DNA from: Pseudalkalibacillus sp. SCS-8
Lineage (GTDB): Bacteria > Bacillota > Bacilli > Bacillales > Fictibacillaceae
Assembly (NCBI RefSeq): GCF_040126055.1
Contig: NZ_CP143541.1
Span: 3,348,001-3,412,000 of the forward strand
DNA: 64,000 nt
Direction: 5' to 3'
This document shows, in pieces, positions 42,358-50,689 of this stretch (positions are counted from its first letter, which is position 1; every line of letters begins with the position of its first letter). The position numbers and the translations under genes were made by a program. The notes under the pieces are model-generated. The model was not told the DNA's origin. It ran no database searches and saw only the letters and a list, made by a program, of their open reading frames with translations.

Positions 42358-42737
42358 TATGCCTGGTCTCCTTTCCCGTCGTTGAGGAAATTGCGTAATC
42401 CTTCTTCAATTTCTTCATTTTTATATCCCATTGCATGCATGCCTTCGACAAACTGGGAAATTTCATCTTTCTTCAGTCTTTCTCGCATTGCATTTAAGAT
42501 TTCTTCATTCTCGGTGACGAACGTTCCTTGCCCTCTTCTCGATTCCACGATTTCCATTCCCTCCAGCTCTCGATAGGTTCGTTGCACTGTATTCGGATTT
42601 ACATTCACTTGAAGCGCCATTTCCCTGACTGATGGCAGTTTATCTCCTGGCTTTAGTTCTCCACGTAAAATTTGTCTGTTGATGCGATCGGCTAGTTGAC
42701 TGTAGATTGGCTTTGTCGATTGAAATAGATCTGTCAT
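42357..42737 (-). CDS. GntR-family transcriptional regulator (YtrA-like)
   Basis: The 126-residue protein has the GntR winged-helix domain: PIYSQLADRINRQILRGELKPGDKLPSVREMALQVNVNPNTVQRTYRELE (parts), followed by a short C terminus, the size of the YtrA subfamily. It probably represses its own operon through the palindrome at 43581-43604. GAGGTG precedes the ATG. It lies 3 bases from the permease stop region. Confidence 0.9.
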   Translation of the reverse strand: MTDLFQSTKPIYSQLADRINRQILRGELKPGDKLPSVREMALQVNVNPNTVQRTYRELEGMEIVESRRGQGTFVTENEEILNAMRERLKKDEISQFVEGMHAMGYKNEEIEEGLRNFLNDGKGDQA

Positions 42738-42739
42738 TT

Positions 42740-43543
42740 TTACACCTCAACTTTTCGGTCAAGCATCCAAGAAGCTATGATGAAAATAAGGATTGTCAGG
42801 ACAATACCAAATACATATTCCCCTACGAAGGTGCCCATCTCTGCCATATCAGAAGAAAACTCAACACGTCCAGGTCCAAATCGAGTCGTGTACTGAAGAT
42901 TCTCGATTACCTCCGACGCTTTGATCTCTCCCCACCCTGTTAGAAACTCGTAAATCCATGAATGGGCGAACCAGTTATACAAGGTTATCGTAAGAATAAA
43001 AATGATGAACGTGATTATAACGCTGATTGATGGTGCGATAAAACGTGTTAGCACGAGGTAGATCATCCAAAATAATATAAACCAAACTGCTAAATTGATT
43101 GAAAACATGAAGTAGTGAATTCCGATTACCCAGGCTTGTTGAGATAATTGAGCCAACGTAATAGGAAAAGAAAAGTTATCAAGTTGATTAATTGCAATTG
43201 CAAAAATGCTGACCGTAATGATGACCGTTACAATCATTGAGATGAGACCTGCTACAAGCTTCGCTAAAAGTAATGCGTAAGCAGGGAGTGGGTTGTGAAG
43301 CCATATATGAAGCTTCTTCTTCTCAGATTGAAGGCTTGAGAGCATATAATATGAAAGGTAGAAAACGGTCAAACTTGATGCAAGTGCTGACCCCCCCGAT
43401 AATACTTCCCAATGAAAATTCCCAGCTCGATAGCCTATATAAGCAGCGATGGAACCGATGAGAAGCAAAGCAACAATGGGCACTAGAAAAGTAAATAAAC
43501 CTAAACGTAATTCTTTCTTCGTCAAACTTAACCAAGCACTCAT
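42740..43543 (-). CDS. ABC transporter permease subunit
   Basis: The 267-residue product has about six membrane helices and no nucleotide-binding motif. It is the first gene of the operon. ATG 43543 is preceded by AGGAGG; the start at 43639 would run through the promoter and operator. Substrate unknown. Confidence 0.82.
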   Translation of the reverse strand: MSAWLSLTKKELRLGLFTFLVPIVALLLIGSIAAYIGYRAGNFHWEVLSGGSALASSLTVFYLSYYMLSSLQSEKKKLHIWLHNPLPAYALLLAKLVAGLISMIVTVIITVSIFAIAINQLDNFSFPITLAQLSQQAWVIGIHYFMFSINLAVWFILFWMIYLVLTRFIAPSISVIITFIIFILTITLYNWFAHSWIYEFLTGWGEIKASEVIENLQYTTRFGPGRVEFSSDMAEMGTFVGEYVFGIVLTILIFIIASWMLDRKVEV

Positions 43544-43580
43544 AATAAGTGAACCTCCTATATTGGTGTAACAAAGTATT

Positions 43581-43604
43581 AGTGTACTAATTAAATAGTA
43601 CACT
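43581..43604. promoter_or_regulatory. Perfect palindromic operator for the GntR regulator
   Basis: AGTGTACTA - ATTAAA - TAGTACACT, nine-base arms without mismatch. It overlaps the -10 of the operon promoter, so binding would block transcription of permease, gntR and ATPase genes. Confidence 0.8.
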
Positions 43605-43624
43605 GGTACAAAATAGGATGTCAA
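43595..43624 (-). promoter_or_regulatory. Promoter of the GntR-ABC operon
   Basis: -35 TTGACA (43624-43619, perfect), 18-base spacer, -10 TACTAT (43600-43595). The -10 lies within the operator palindrome. Confidence 0.75.
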
Positions 43625-43659
43625 TGGATTTTTACCCATATTTTTGAAAATGTTTTCTA

Positions 43660-43770
43660 GGTGTCTGACACTTTATCGGAAGCCTTGGTATGACTGGAGT
43701 GATAAAAAGTGACAGACACCTCCCACAAACCCTACTCCAATAAGGGTTCATTTTCGGTGCCTGACACATC
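43660..43770. repeat. REP-like palindrome cluster G
   Basis: GTGTCTGACAC near 43662, a degenerate GTGACAGACAC near 43709 and an inverted GTGCCTGACAC near 43757, at about 48-bp steps. Adjacent to the ABC operon promoter. The gap to 43852 holds only spoIIQ's 3' flank, including a hairpin AAAGCTCTGGACTTTGTCCAGAGCTTT (in parts). Confidence 0.8.
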
Positions 43771-43790
43771 AGCATTAGAACAAAAAGAAA

Positions 43791-43816
43791 AGCTCTGGAC
43801 TTTGTCCAGAGCTTTG
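43791..43816 (-). terminator. Terminator of spoIIQ
   Basis: AAGCTCTGGAC / GTCCAGAGCTT arms with a small loop, followed on the minus strand by TTCTTTTTG. Confidence 0.8.
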
Positions 43817-43852
43817 TAATCGTTGGTTTGTTTGGTCGACGCGGGTTTGGGT

Positions 43853-44671
43853 TTATGCGTCGCCTTGATCTTCATCCTCAGTTGAGTTTTCCTGTGGTGA
43901 AGCGTCATCACTTTGGGTTTCGTTGGCGTTTTCTTCAGCTGGGTCAACGTCTGCGTTTTCCTCAGTTTCAGAAGCTGCTTGGTTCACGTCTTGCTTTTGG
44001 TCAGGAATGTCAGTGACGGCTTTATTGAAGAAGTCTTCTGGATTGACGGCTACGCCATCCTTACGGACCTCGAAGTGCACGTGCACCTTCGCTTCTTTAT
44101 CAAGAAGATTCATTCCTGCTGTACCTAGCACATCTCCTTGCTTGACCGTGTCGCCTTTTTCAACTTGAAGGTCTGCAAGACTTGAGTAATGTGTCATGAC
44201 TCCATTGTCGTGTTCGATATGAACAACGTATCCAAGTAGAGGTTCTTGTTTTGCTTTCACGACTTTACCACTTAAACTTGCTTTTACTTCAAAAGGCTCA
44301 CCGCTCTCAGTCGCATAGTTGATTCCTTTATTCTGGAAGTAGGTATTATTATAGAATACGAGAGCTGCTTCTTGGTCTGCTTCCGATGCTTCACTGTCAT
44401 AGAATTTCTTTTGTACATGTACAGCTTTGTCATCGACTGGAGACTTGAATACTTCTGCGTCTGTCATTACTGGCACTGAATCTTGATCTTCATAACCGAT
44501 CGGATTTGCTCCTTCATCGAGCTTTTCCCCAATCGTGTTTTGATACCAAAGTACAGATGCTAGAATTACAGCTGCGAACCCAAGATATACTGCCGGATAA
44601 ACCCAACGCTTCTTTTTGTACCACTTTGCCTTAAGAGGATTTACTGATTTTTGTTTTTCTTCTTCTCTCAT
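43853..44671 (-). CDS. spoIIQ: Stage II sporulation protein Q (SpoIIQ)
   Basis: The 272-residue forespore membrane protein spans the membrane once (about residues 25-45) and has a LytM-like domain (about 110-215). In the mother-forespore channel it pairs with SpoIIIAH. The zinc site is lost: at the position of the usual HxGxD the sequence reads NKGINYA, while HVHFE is kept, so it is a structural, not catalytic, M23 domain, as in B. subtilis. The last 50 residues are acidic. ATG 44671 with GAGGTGAT upstream. Confidence 0.93.
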   Translation of the reverse strand: MREEEKQKSVNPLKAKWYKKKRWVYPAVYLGFAAVILASVLWYQNTIGEKLDEGANPIGYEDQDSVPVMTDAEVFKSPVDDKAVHVQKKFYDSEASEADQEAALVFYNNTYFQNKGINYATESGEPFEVKASLSGKVVKAKQEPLLGYVVHIEHDNGVMTHYSSLADLQVEKGDTVKQGDVLGTAGMNLLDKEAKVHVHFEVRKDGVAVNPEDFFNKAVTDIPDQKQDVNQAASETEENADVDPAEENANETQSDDASPQENSTEDEDQGDA

Positions 44672-44769
44672 TGTTATCACCTCAGCAACATTGTTGGCAC
44701 ATTTTCCAAAATATATACCTTGGTGAAATTTTTTCCTGAATATTTTTTCGACAAACAGGGGAAGGTAAC

Positions 44770-44955
44770 GAGTTGAGTGCCTGACACTTTTCAAGAACCC
44801 TTGTCCCACTTGGCTTTCGTTTTCGTGTCTGACACTTCAAACCAATCCTTCTACAACAGCGTTCTTTTGAAGTGTCAGACACCTCCCCACATCCTTACTC
44901 CCGCAATACAATGAAAAAGTGTCAGACACCGGCGAAGCCGTGATCTGACACTTTC
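44770..44955. repeat. REP-like palindrome cluster H
   Basis: Cores near 44778 (GTGCCTGACAC), 44826 (GTGTCTGACAC), 44872 and 44919 (GTGTCAGACAC) and a degenerate TGATCTGACAC near 44941, at about 47-bp steps. It separates spoIID from spoIIQ and fills most of the 304-bp gap. Confidence 0.85.
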
Positions 44956-44975
44956 GTTTCTTTCGTTTCATTTGT

Positions 44976-46013
44976 TTAGTTGCTGGCGGTTAGTTTGGCG
45001 GTGTACGCTTTGGTGTCGGTAATTTTGACGCCGTTGTAGTAGTGGGCGATGATATCCTTGTAGGAGTTCCCTTCTTGGGCCATACCATTTGCACCGTATT
45101 GGCTCATGCCGACGCCGTGTCCGTAACCACGGGTTTGGATAATGACCTGATCGTTTTTCTTCAAGATCGTAAAATCGGATGATTTGAGACCTAAGCTAAC
45201 CCGGATGTCTTTGCCTTTCAGTTTCTTGCCATCGATTTCAATGATGTCGATATAATTCCCAGAAGTCCGGCTGATCACTTTACCGACCTCGCCGTCTTCC
45301 TTAAGTGTAATATTCAGTCTCGACTCGACTTCATCAACGGAGAACGCTTGTTGATAGAAGTATTTCGGTGAATCTTTATCCCATGGACTTTCTACACTCC
45401 GTAAGTAAGGGATGGAACTTGGCCAGTAGTCTTCCGAGTTCTGGGTTTTTCCGTTACTTGTTGAGAAGAATGACGCTTCTATCGGTTTTCCATCATAGGT
45501 GATGATTTTTCCTTCTGTTTCTTTCACCGCTTGGGCAATCTTCTTCATTTTGCTTTCGTAATGCTTTCCCCAGATCTGCTTTAATTGTTCATCACTTGCG
45601 TATACCTGGTGCAGGATCGAATCGGTGATGTCCGCTCCTTCAGGGAGATTCATGTCAGCGGGGTTCAACAGCATTTTGATAATGTAGGTTCTTGCTGTCA
45701 ACGCTTGTGCCTTCAGTGCTTCCATTTCGAAGTTTGCAGGCATTTCGGCTGCGACGACCCCTTTTACATAATCCTCAAGGGGTAGAGTTTCAATCGTTTT
45801 CGATTCTGTCTTGTACACGGAGACATCAACGTCAGAATTGAACACAATTGGTTCCGTGTTCTTCTTATTATCTGACTGTGTTGTCGGTTCTGTCATCTGT
45901 TGGTCGACCTTGTCACTGAATGGCAGGACGATCATTGCTGGGAGCAGAAGTATGAGAGTTAAAAGTCCGACAATAAGAATGTAGAAAGGCATCCTGTTTC
46001 GATTAGGCTTCAT
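44976..46013 (-). CDS. spoIID: Stage II sporulation protein D (SpoIID)
   Basis: The 345-residue lytic transglycosylase cuts glycan strands during engulfment. It has one N-terminal membrane helix (about 8-28) and the SpoIID domain: LPLEDYVKGVVAAEMPANFEMEALKAQALTARTYI (in parts; catalytic Glu in VAAEMP), SNGKTQNSEDYW and the end RGYGHGVGMSQYGANGMA. ATG 46013 has GGAGGA upstream. It follows murA, as in B. subtilis. Confidence 0.95.
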   Translation of the reverse strand: MKPNRNRMPFYILIVGLLTLILLLPAMIVLPFSDKVDQQMTEPTTQSDNKKNTEPIVFNSDVDVSVYKTESKTIETLPLEDYVKGVVAAEMPANFEMEALKAQALTARTYIIKMLLNPADMNLPEGADITDSILHQVYASDEQLKQIWGKHYESKMKKIAQAVKETEGKIITYDGKPIEASFFSTSNGKTQNSEDYWPSSIPYLRSVESPWDKDSPKYFYQQAFSVDEVESRLNITLKEDGEVGKVISRTSGNYIDIIEIDGKKLKGKDIRVSLGLKSSDFTILKKNDQVIIQTRGYGHGVGMSQYGANGMAQEGNSYKDIIAHYYNGVKITDTKAYTAKLTASN

Positions 46014-46170
46014 AAGCAATCCTCCATAAATGACGGGTTTTATAGTATAGCTTATGGGCTTGGACAACCATTTAGAACTGTCGTAATTTAGCAATTGCAT
46101 AAGTTGGCTGTGCCCTTAACGGTTTGTCCCAATTTTCACTTTTCAATACCTTTACCGTCATCCGAGAGCT

Positions 46171-46437
46171 TGTCCTTTTACATGCTATAGTGGCGCCAGA
46201 CTCAGGCGGACGCTTTCCGCGGGCAACGCTTCAGCCTCCTCACTTCCACAAGACCACGGATTTCAATTACATCAATGCTGTTTTGCGCCGAGTAACCGCA
46301 GGCGCAGGATGTGGTGGCTTCGACGTTCACCCCAGGACGTGGTGGTTTTTAGTCGAAGAACCTTAATTCCTCGCACTGTGGGGTCTTCAGCTGTTGCTTT
46401 TCCCGCTGGAGTCTTTTAAATATATCAACAATAAAAG
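46171..46437. repeat. Dispersed intergenic element, copy 2
   Basis: Contains CAGGCGGACGCTTTCCGCGG (46205-46224) near the left end and TATCAACAATAAAAGC near the right. On the reverse strand these are the same ends as copy 1. The middle also has GGGGTCTTCAGCTG and CCCGCTGGAGTC blocks. It fills most of the gap between murA and spoIID. An open frame across it is not biological. Confidence 0.75.
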
Positions 46438-46446
46438 CCCACTAAA

Positions 46447-46472
46447 AAACCGCCTCCAAAATGGAGACGGTT
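46447..46472 (-). terminator. Terminator of murA
   Basis: Minus-strand AACCGTCTCC / GGAGGCGGTT stem, one G-T pair, loop ATTTT, followed by TTTTAG. Confidence 0.88.
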
Positions 46473-46490
46473 TTTATTCATATTCATATA

Positions 46491-47813
46491 TTATGCCATG
46501 TTCGGTTTGGCGTTCAGGCTCTCTGTCTTCGATTCGGCTTCGATTTCTTCTTGCTCATCATTTACGCGTTCGATGTCAGCGCCAAGTCGAGCCAATTTAC
46601 CAGTGAAATCGACATATCCGCGATCCAGATGTTGAAGCTCTGTCACACGTGTGTATCCATCTGCGATCAACCCAGCTACGATAAGAGCAGCTCCGGCACG
46701 TAGATCTGTAGCCGCGACTTCTGCACCTTGAAGCTTCGCTGGACCGTTGACGACAGCTGAACGACCTTCGATTTTAATATCACCGTTCATACGACGGAAT
46801 TCCTCCACGTGCATGAATCGGTTTTCAAATACTGTTTCTGTAATGACACTTGTGCCTTTAGCAGCCAACAACAATGCCATCATTTGCGACTGAAGATCTG
46901 TTGGGAAACCTGGATGTGGCATCGTTTTGATATCCACAGGTTTCAGTGTTTCAGGGCCGACGATACGAACTCCTTCGGCAGTTTCACTCACAGAAACACC
47001 CATTTCTTCAAGCTTCGCAACCAGTGGTCTCAAATGCTCCTGTTGAGCGTTTGTGATGGTCACGTCACCGCCTGTAATGGCAGCAGCCACCATGAATGTA
47101 CCTGCCTCGATACGGTCAGCAATGACTTGGTGGTGAGCACCATGCATTTCTTCGACACCCTCGATACGAAGTGTGCCTGTACCTGCACCGTACACTTTGG
47201 CACCCATTGCATTCAAGTACGTCGCAAGACACTCGATTTCAGGTTCTTTTGCAACGTTTTCAATGATTGTTGTGCCTTCAGCCAATGCGGCAGCCATCAT
47301 GATATTTTCAGTAGCCCCTACACTTGGGAAGTCCAAATAGATCTTCGCACCTTGCAGGCGGCCTTCTTTTTTCGCTTCGATAAATCCATTACCGATTTTC
47401 ACTTCGGCTCCCATTGCTTCGAAACCTTTTAAATGCTGGTCGATCGGGCGAGATCCGATTGCACAGCCCCCAGGTAATGCGATCCTGGCAACGCCGACAC
47501 GAGCAAGTAATGGTCCCATGACCAAGAAGGATGCTCTCATCTTTCGTACATATTCAAATGGTGCTTCCGTCTTCAGTGTACGTGATGCATCAACCTTGAT
47601 CTCGTTGTTTTCATATGCGACGTCAATGTTCAAGTGACGTAAAACTTCTTGTATCGTATATACATCGGCAAGTGCAGGCACTTCCGAAATTGTGCTTGTT
47701 CCTTTACTTGCTAAGATGGATGCTGCGATGACAGGCAGTACGGCATTTTTTGCTCCTTCTACTTTAACGGAGCCTTCTAACCGCCTACCACCACGGACGA
47801 TGATTTTTTCCAA
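46491..47813 (-). CDS. murA: UDP-N-acetylglucosamine 1-carboxyvinyltransferase MurA
   Basis: The 440-residue enzyme transfers enolpyruvate to UDP-GlcNAc, the first committed step of peptidoglycan synthesis. Signatures: [51 protein letters not shown] (with the catalytic, fosfomycin-binding Cys), [12 protein letters not shown] MPHPGFPTD and [12 protein letters not shown] start at 47813 with GGAGGGG; ATG 47834 upstream would be within the ribosome site region. As the copy beside ywmB and spoIID, it corresponds to MurAA. Confidence 0.95.
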   Translation of the reverse strand: MEKIIVRGGRRLEGSVKVEGAKNAVLPVIAASILASKGTSTISEVPALADVYTIQEVLRHLNIDVAYENNEIKVDASRTLKTEAPFEYVRKMRASFLVMGPLLARVGVARIALPGGCAIGSRPIDQHLKGFEAMGAEVKIGNGFIEAKKEGRLQGAKIYLDFPSVGATENIMMAAALAEGTTIIENVAKEPEIECLATYLNAMGAKVYGAGTGTLRIEGVEEMHGAHHQVIADRIEAGTFMVAAAITGGDVTITNAQQEHLRPLVAKLEEMGVSVSETAEGVRIVGPETLKPVDIKTMPHPGFPTDLQSQMMALLLAAKGTSVITETVFENRFMHVEEFRRMNGDIKIEGRSAVVNGPAKLQGAEVAATDLRAGAALIVAGLIADGYTRVTELQHLDRGYVDFTGKLARLGADIERVNDEQEEIEAESKTESLNAKPNMA

Positions 47814-47844
47814 GATATTCCCCTCCGCGTCCATTATATATATA

Positions 47845-48603
47845 TTAGTATTCAGTCGTAATAATCGGTGTTCCAATCGTTATGGTTGTCTTTCCGCCTA
47901 TTCCGTTATTTCGAAGTCCAATTTGTAGGTTCATTTGCTGTTGTTTGGTCGTAATGGAATGTTTCCATTCGTCAGTATATGCTGATAAGGACAGAAATGT
48001 CTCTTCATTTAGTTCATCAATTATATGTGCGTCAAATGACTGAATGAGTTGTTTCGCCAAATTTTGCAAAACAATACCCATTTTATCAGACTTCTGACCT
48101 TTAACACAAGTATAAATTGTAGGATTATTCCCTAACAGCAATTGGACTTTTGCCCTATAAAGGGGCTTGTAAGCTTCCCAGTCAGCAGGATTCCACTCGT
48201 TCCCCTGAACTTCATAAATAATGTACGTGTTATACCTATTTTTGTGGGGGTAAGCAAAGACAGATACCCGCTCCTGGAAACCAAGTGAATTTACGAACGT
48301 ACCTGAGACATTCCAATGTTCACTTGATTCGACAACCCTATCCCACCGAAAGTTTGGTAATTTTGCCTGCAGGCTTTCTACTAACAATACATACCCACTA
48401 AAATCTGAAACAAAACCAAAGTTATTTTTCCCGTAAAGTGACCATTCTTTAATCTCAATGCCAGATTGGTTCATGACACGGGTTATATCATATAGTTCTT
48501 TATCAGACCATAATGATTGTTTGGCTTCCGCACCTGAAAAGCATGCAAGCAAAATGACCAATGCCATGCCGAACGTCATGAATTTCTGTCTCATCTTCCC
48601 CAC
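47845..48603 (-). CDS. ywmB: YwmB family protein
   Basis: The product is about 252 residues. It has a signal peptide (about 1-27, ending GAEA) and a mixed alpha/beta extracytoplasmic domain that databases describe as TATA-box-binding-like (YwmB). Position just upstream of murA and spoIID matches B. subtilis. GTG 48603 and ATG 48594 are both possible. Function unclear. Confidence 0.85.
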   Translation of the reverse strand: MGKMRQKFMTFGMALVILLACFSGAEAKQSLWSDKELYDITRVMNQSGIEIKEWSLYGKNNFGFVSDFSGYVLLVESLQAKLPNFRWDRVVESSEHWNVSGTFVNSLGFQERVSVFAYPHKNRYNTYIIYEVQGNEWNPADWEAYKPLYRAKVQLLLGNNPTIYTCVKGQKSDKMGIVLQNLAKQLIQSFDAHIIDELNEETFLSLSAYTDEWKHSITTKQQQMNLQIGLRNNGIGGKTTITIGTPIITTEY

Positions 48604-48749
48604 TGCCTCTCCCCGAAAAATTGGCGTTCTTTTTAAAAACTTTAAACACCCTTACTACCATTTTTGCCAGGGAGGACGGGTTCATACATGGAAGATGTAG
48701 TCAAGAAACGACATGTTATGTATCCGTGCGAGCACGCTGACCGTGTCAC

Positions 48750-48980
48750 TTAAAACAAATACTTCAATTGAAGGGACCAGGACAAATAATTCAAGAAAAA
48801 TGTACTCACTAATGACGCTAATGCGATTGTCAGCAAGATCATGAGTAGGCGTGCTTGTACCACTCTCCCGCTCTTTAGGAATTTTTCGATGTGCAGGCCT
48901 TGGATCGCCCACCAGGATACGGCTAGAAACACTAAATTCACAATAATATTCACCAATGACTGTTGACCAAACGGTTCCAT
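48750..48980 (-). CDS. ywzB: DUF1146 family membrane protein (YwzB-like)
   Basis: The 76-residue product has two membrane helices (about 12-28 and 43-66), with the family start SLVNIIVNLVFLAVSWWAIQ. Function unknown. ATG with GGAGG. Just upstream of ywmB, as in B. subtilis. Confidence 0.85.
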   Translation of the reverse strand: MEPFGQQSLVNIIVNLVFLAVSWWAIQGLHIEKFLKSGRVVQARLLMILLTIALASLVSTFFLNYLSWSLQLKYLF

Positions 48981-49150
48981 TTTAGGACCTCCATATATTT
49001 TATATATTTCGACTGTTCCCGTCGTTTTTTTGCAGTAAGTTACACATTTTTTCCTACAAAAAATTTATTTCCTACGCAATATTCGACTTTTCCCTGCGAT
49101 TCCCTACAAATACATGATAACTTCTATCGCATTTCTAAAAATAACACAAA

Positions 49151-49177
49151 AGGACACCCTAATTATAGGATGCCCTT
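49151..49177 (-). terminator. Terminator of the nuo operon
   Basis: Minus-strand AGGGCATCCTA / TAGGGTGTCCT stem, one G-T pair, loop TAAT, followed by TTTTGTG. Confidence 0.85.
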
Positions 49178-49195
49178 TCAATCATTTAAAAATGG

Positions 49196-50689
49196 CTATT
49201 TGGTTATGATATCCGTCATATTGAAGCTGTTTTGGAAAAAGTCCAGTGCAACTCCCGGGTATACTCCAAACAAAATGGTTCCCGCTGTACAGACGAACAT
49301 GACGACTAGCAGTCCTACAGATGGCCTGATTCGTTCATTCGTTCCGTTTCGGAAGAACATTTGGACCAGGACGTTAAAATAATACACATAGGACACGACC
49401 GTTGTCGCAATCATGACCGAAGCAAGCACGAAGTGTCCCGTACTAAGCGCGCTCATGAAAATACCGAACTTCCCGATGAAGCCAGCAGTAAACGGCAGTC
49501 CTGCTAAGGATATGATAAACACAGCCATCATCACTGCAACGATTGGCGATCGCTTGTTAAGCCCTGAAAAGGCGGTCAAGTCTTCGGATCGTTCTCTTTC
49601 TGTCACAAATTGAATGACTGCGAATGCACCGATATTCATCAACAGGTAGGCGAGTAGATAGAACCAGGTCGCTTTGAAGACCAGGCTGGACAATGAGACG
49701 AAAGGAACGAGCACATAACCTGCATGTGCGATGCTAGAATAAGCGAACATCCGCTTGATATTCCTTTGTCTTAGAGCAATCACGTTTCCGATGATCATCG
49801 TAACCCCTGCAACGAATGCGATGAACGGCTGGAGATCCAATAGAACGGTATTATGCCAGCTCCTTACCGATAGGAAGCTGATCATGAATATTTTTAAAAT
49901 CAGGACGAATCCGGCAGTCTTGGAAACGACACTCAAAAATGTCGTGACCGGTGTCGGTGAACCTTGATATACATCCGGTGCCCACATATGGAATGGCGCA
50001 GCAGCGATTTTAAATGAAAGACCGACAAGGATGAGGACGAATCCGGTTAATAATAGAAAAGCATTCTCCTCGACAACAGGTTGCGATAACCCCTGGCTGA
50101 TTTCATAAAGGTTCGTGCTCCCGGTCAATCCATACACATAGCTCATCCCGAACAACGTAATCGCAGTGGCGATCCCGCCATTGACGACGTATTTAAAAGC
50201 AGCCTCATTCGACTGCAGGTTCGTCTTCCGGATGCCTGCAAGAATGTAAGAAGAAATCGATAGCAATTCAAGCCCGACAAATAATGTAATCAAATCGGCA
50301 CTTGAAGCCATCATCATGGCACCGAGAAGTGCTGTCAGCAAGAGATAGAAGAATTCTCCTCGATACGACCAATCCTTCTCTTTACCAAAATCATACGCTA
50401 AAACGAGAATCAATCCAGTTGCCACGAGGAACAGCAGTTTGAATCCAAGTGCGAATGAATCGAAGCGGTACGTGTCGAACAAAATACTCGTTACAGGTGT
50501 TCCGATCTGGAACAGTGCGAAAATGATGGCAACAATCACACCTGCGAGCCCTAATAGCGCAAGCGGCCTTCGGCTTGCTTTGGCAGGCATGAACAAATCG
50601 ATTAGCGACAATAGCGTTGCAACGATCAGGATTGTAAATTCAGGGGCCATGATTCCCCAGTCATAGCTCAATAATTTCTCTAATGTCAT
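49196..50689 (-). CDS. nuoN: NADH-quinone oxidoreductase subunit N
   Basis: The 497-residue polytopic protein is one of the three antiporter-like proton-pumping subunits. It has about 14 membrane helices and the proton_antipo_M domain with SYILAGIRKTNLQSNEAAFKY (in parts) and HMWAPDVYQGSP. Last gene of the operon; its ATG overlaps the nuoM stop by four bases. Confidence 0.95.
   Translation of the reverse strand: MTLEKLLSYDWGIMAPEFTILIVATLLSLIDLFMPAKASRRPLALLGLAGVIVAIIFALFQIGTPVTSILFDTYRFDSFALGFKLLFLVATGLILVLAYDFGKEKDWSYRGEFFYLLLTALLGAMMMASSADLITLFVGLELLSISSYILAGIRKTNLQSNEAAFKYVVNGGIATAITLFGMSYVYGLTGSTNLYEISQGLSQPVVEENAFLLLTGFVLILVGLSFKIAAAPFHMWAPDVYQGSPTPVTTFLSVVSKTAGFVLILKIFMISFLSVRSWHNTVLLDLQPFIAFVAGVTMIIGNVIALRQRNIKRMFAYSSIAHAGYVLVPFVSLSSLVFKATWFYLLAYLLMNIGAFAVIQFVTERERSEDLTAFSGLNKRSPIVAVMMAVFIISLAGLPFTAGFIGKFGIFMSALSTGHFVLASVMIATTVVSYVYYFNVLVQMFFRNGTNERIRPSVGLLVVMFVCTAGTILFGVYPGVALDFFQNSFNMTDIITK

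Noticed and set aside
43853..44671. Active M23 endopeptidase
   Set aside because: The first zinc-ligand pair is replaced (NKGINYA), and gene context fits SpoIIQ.
46124..46366. Plus-strand frame of 80 codons between murA and spoIID
   Set aside because: It lies in the dispersed intergenic element and has no coding features.
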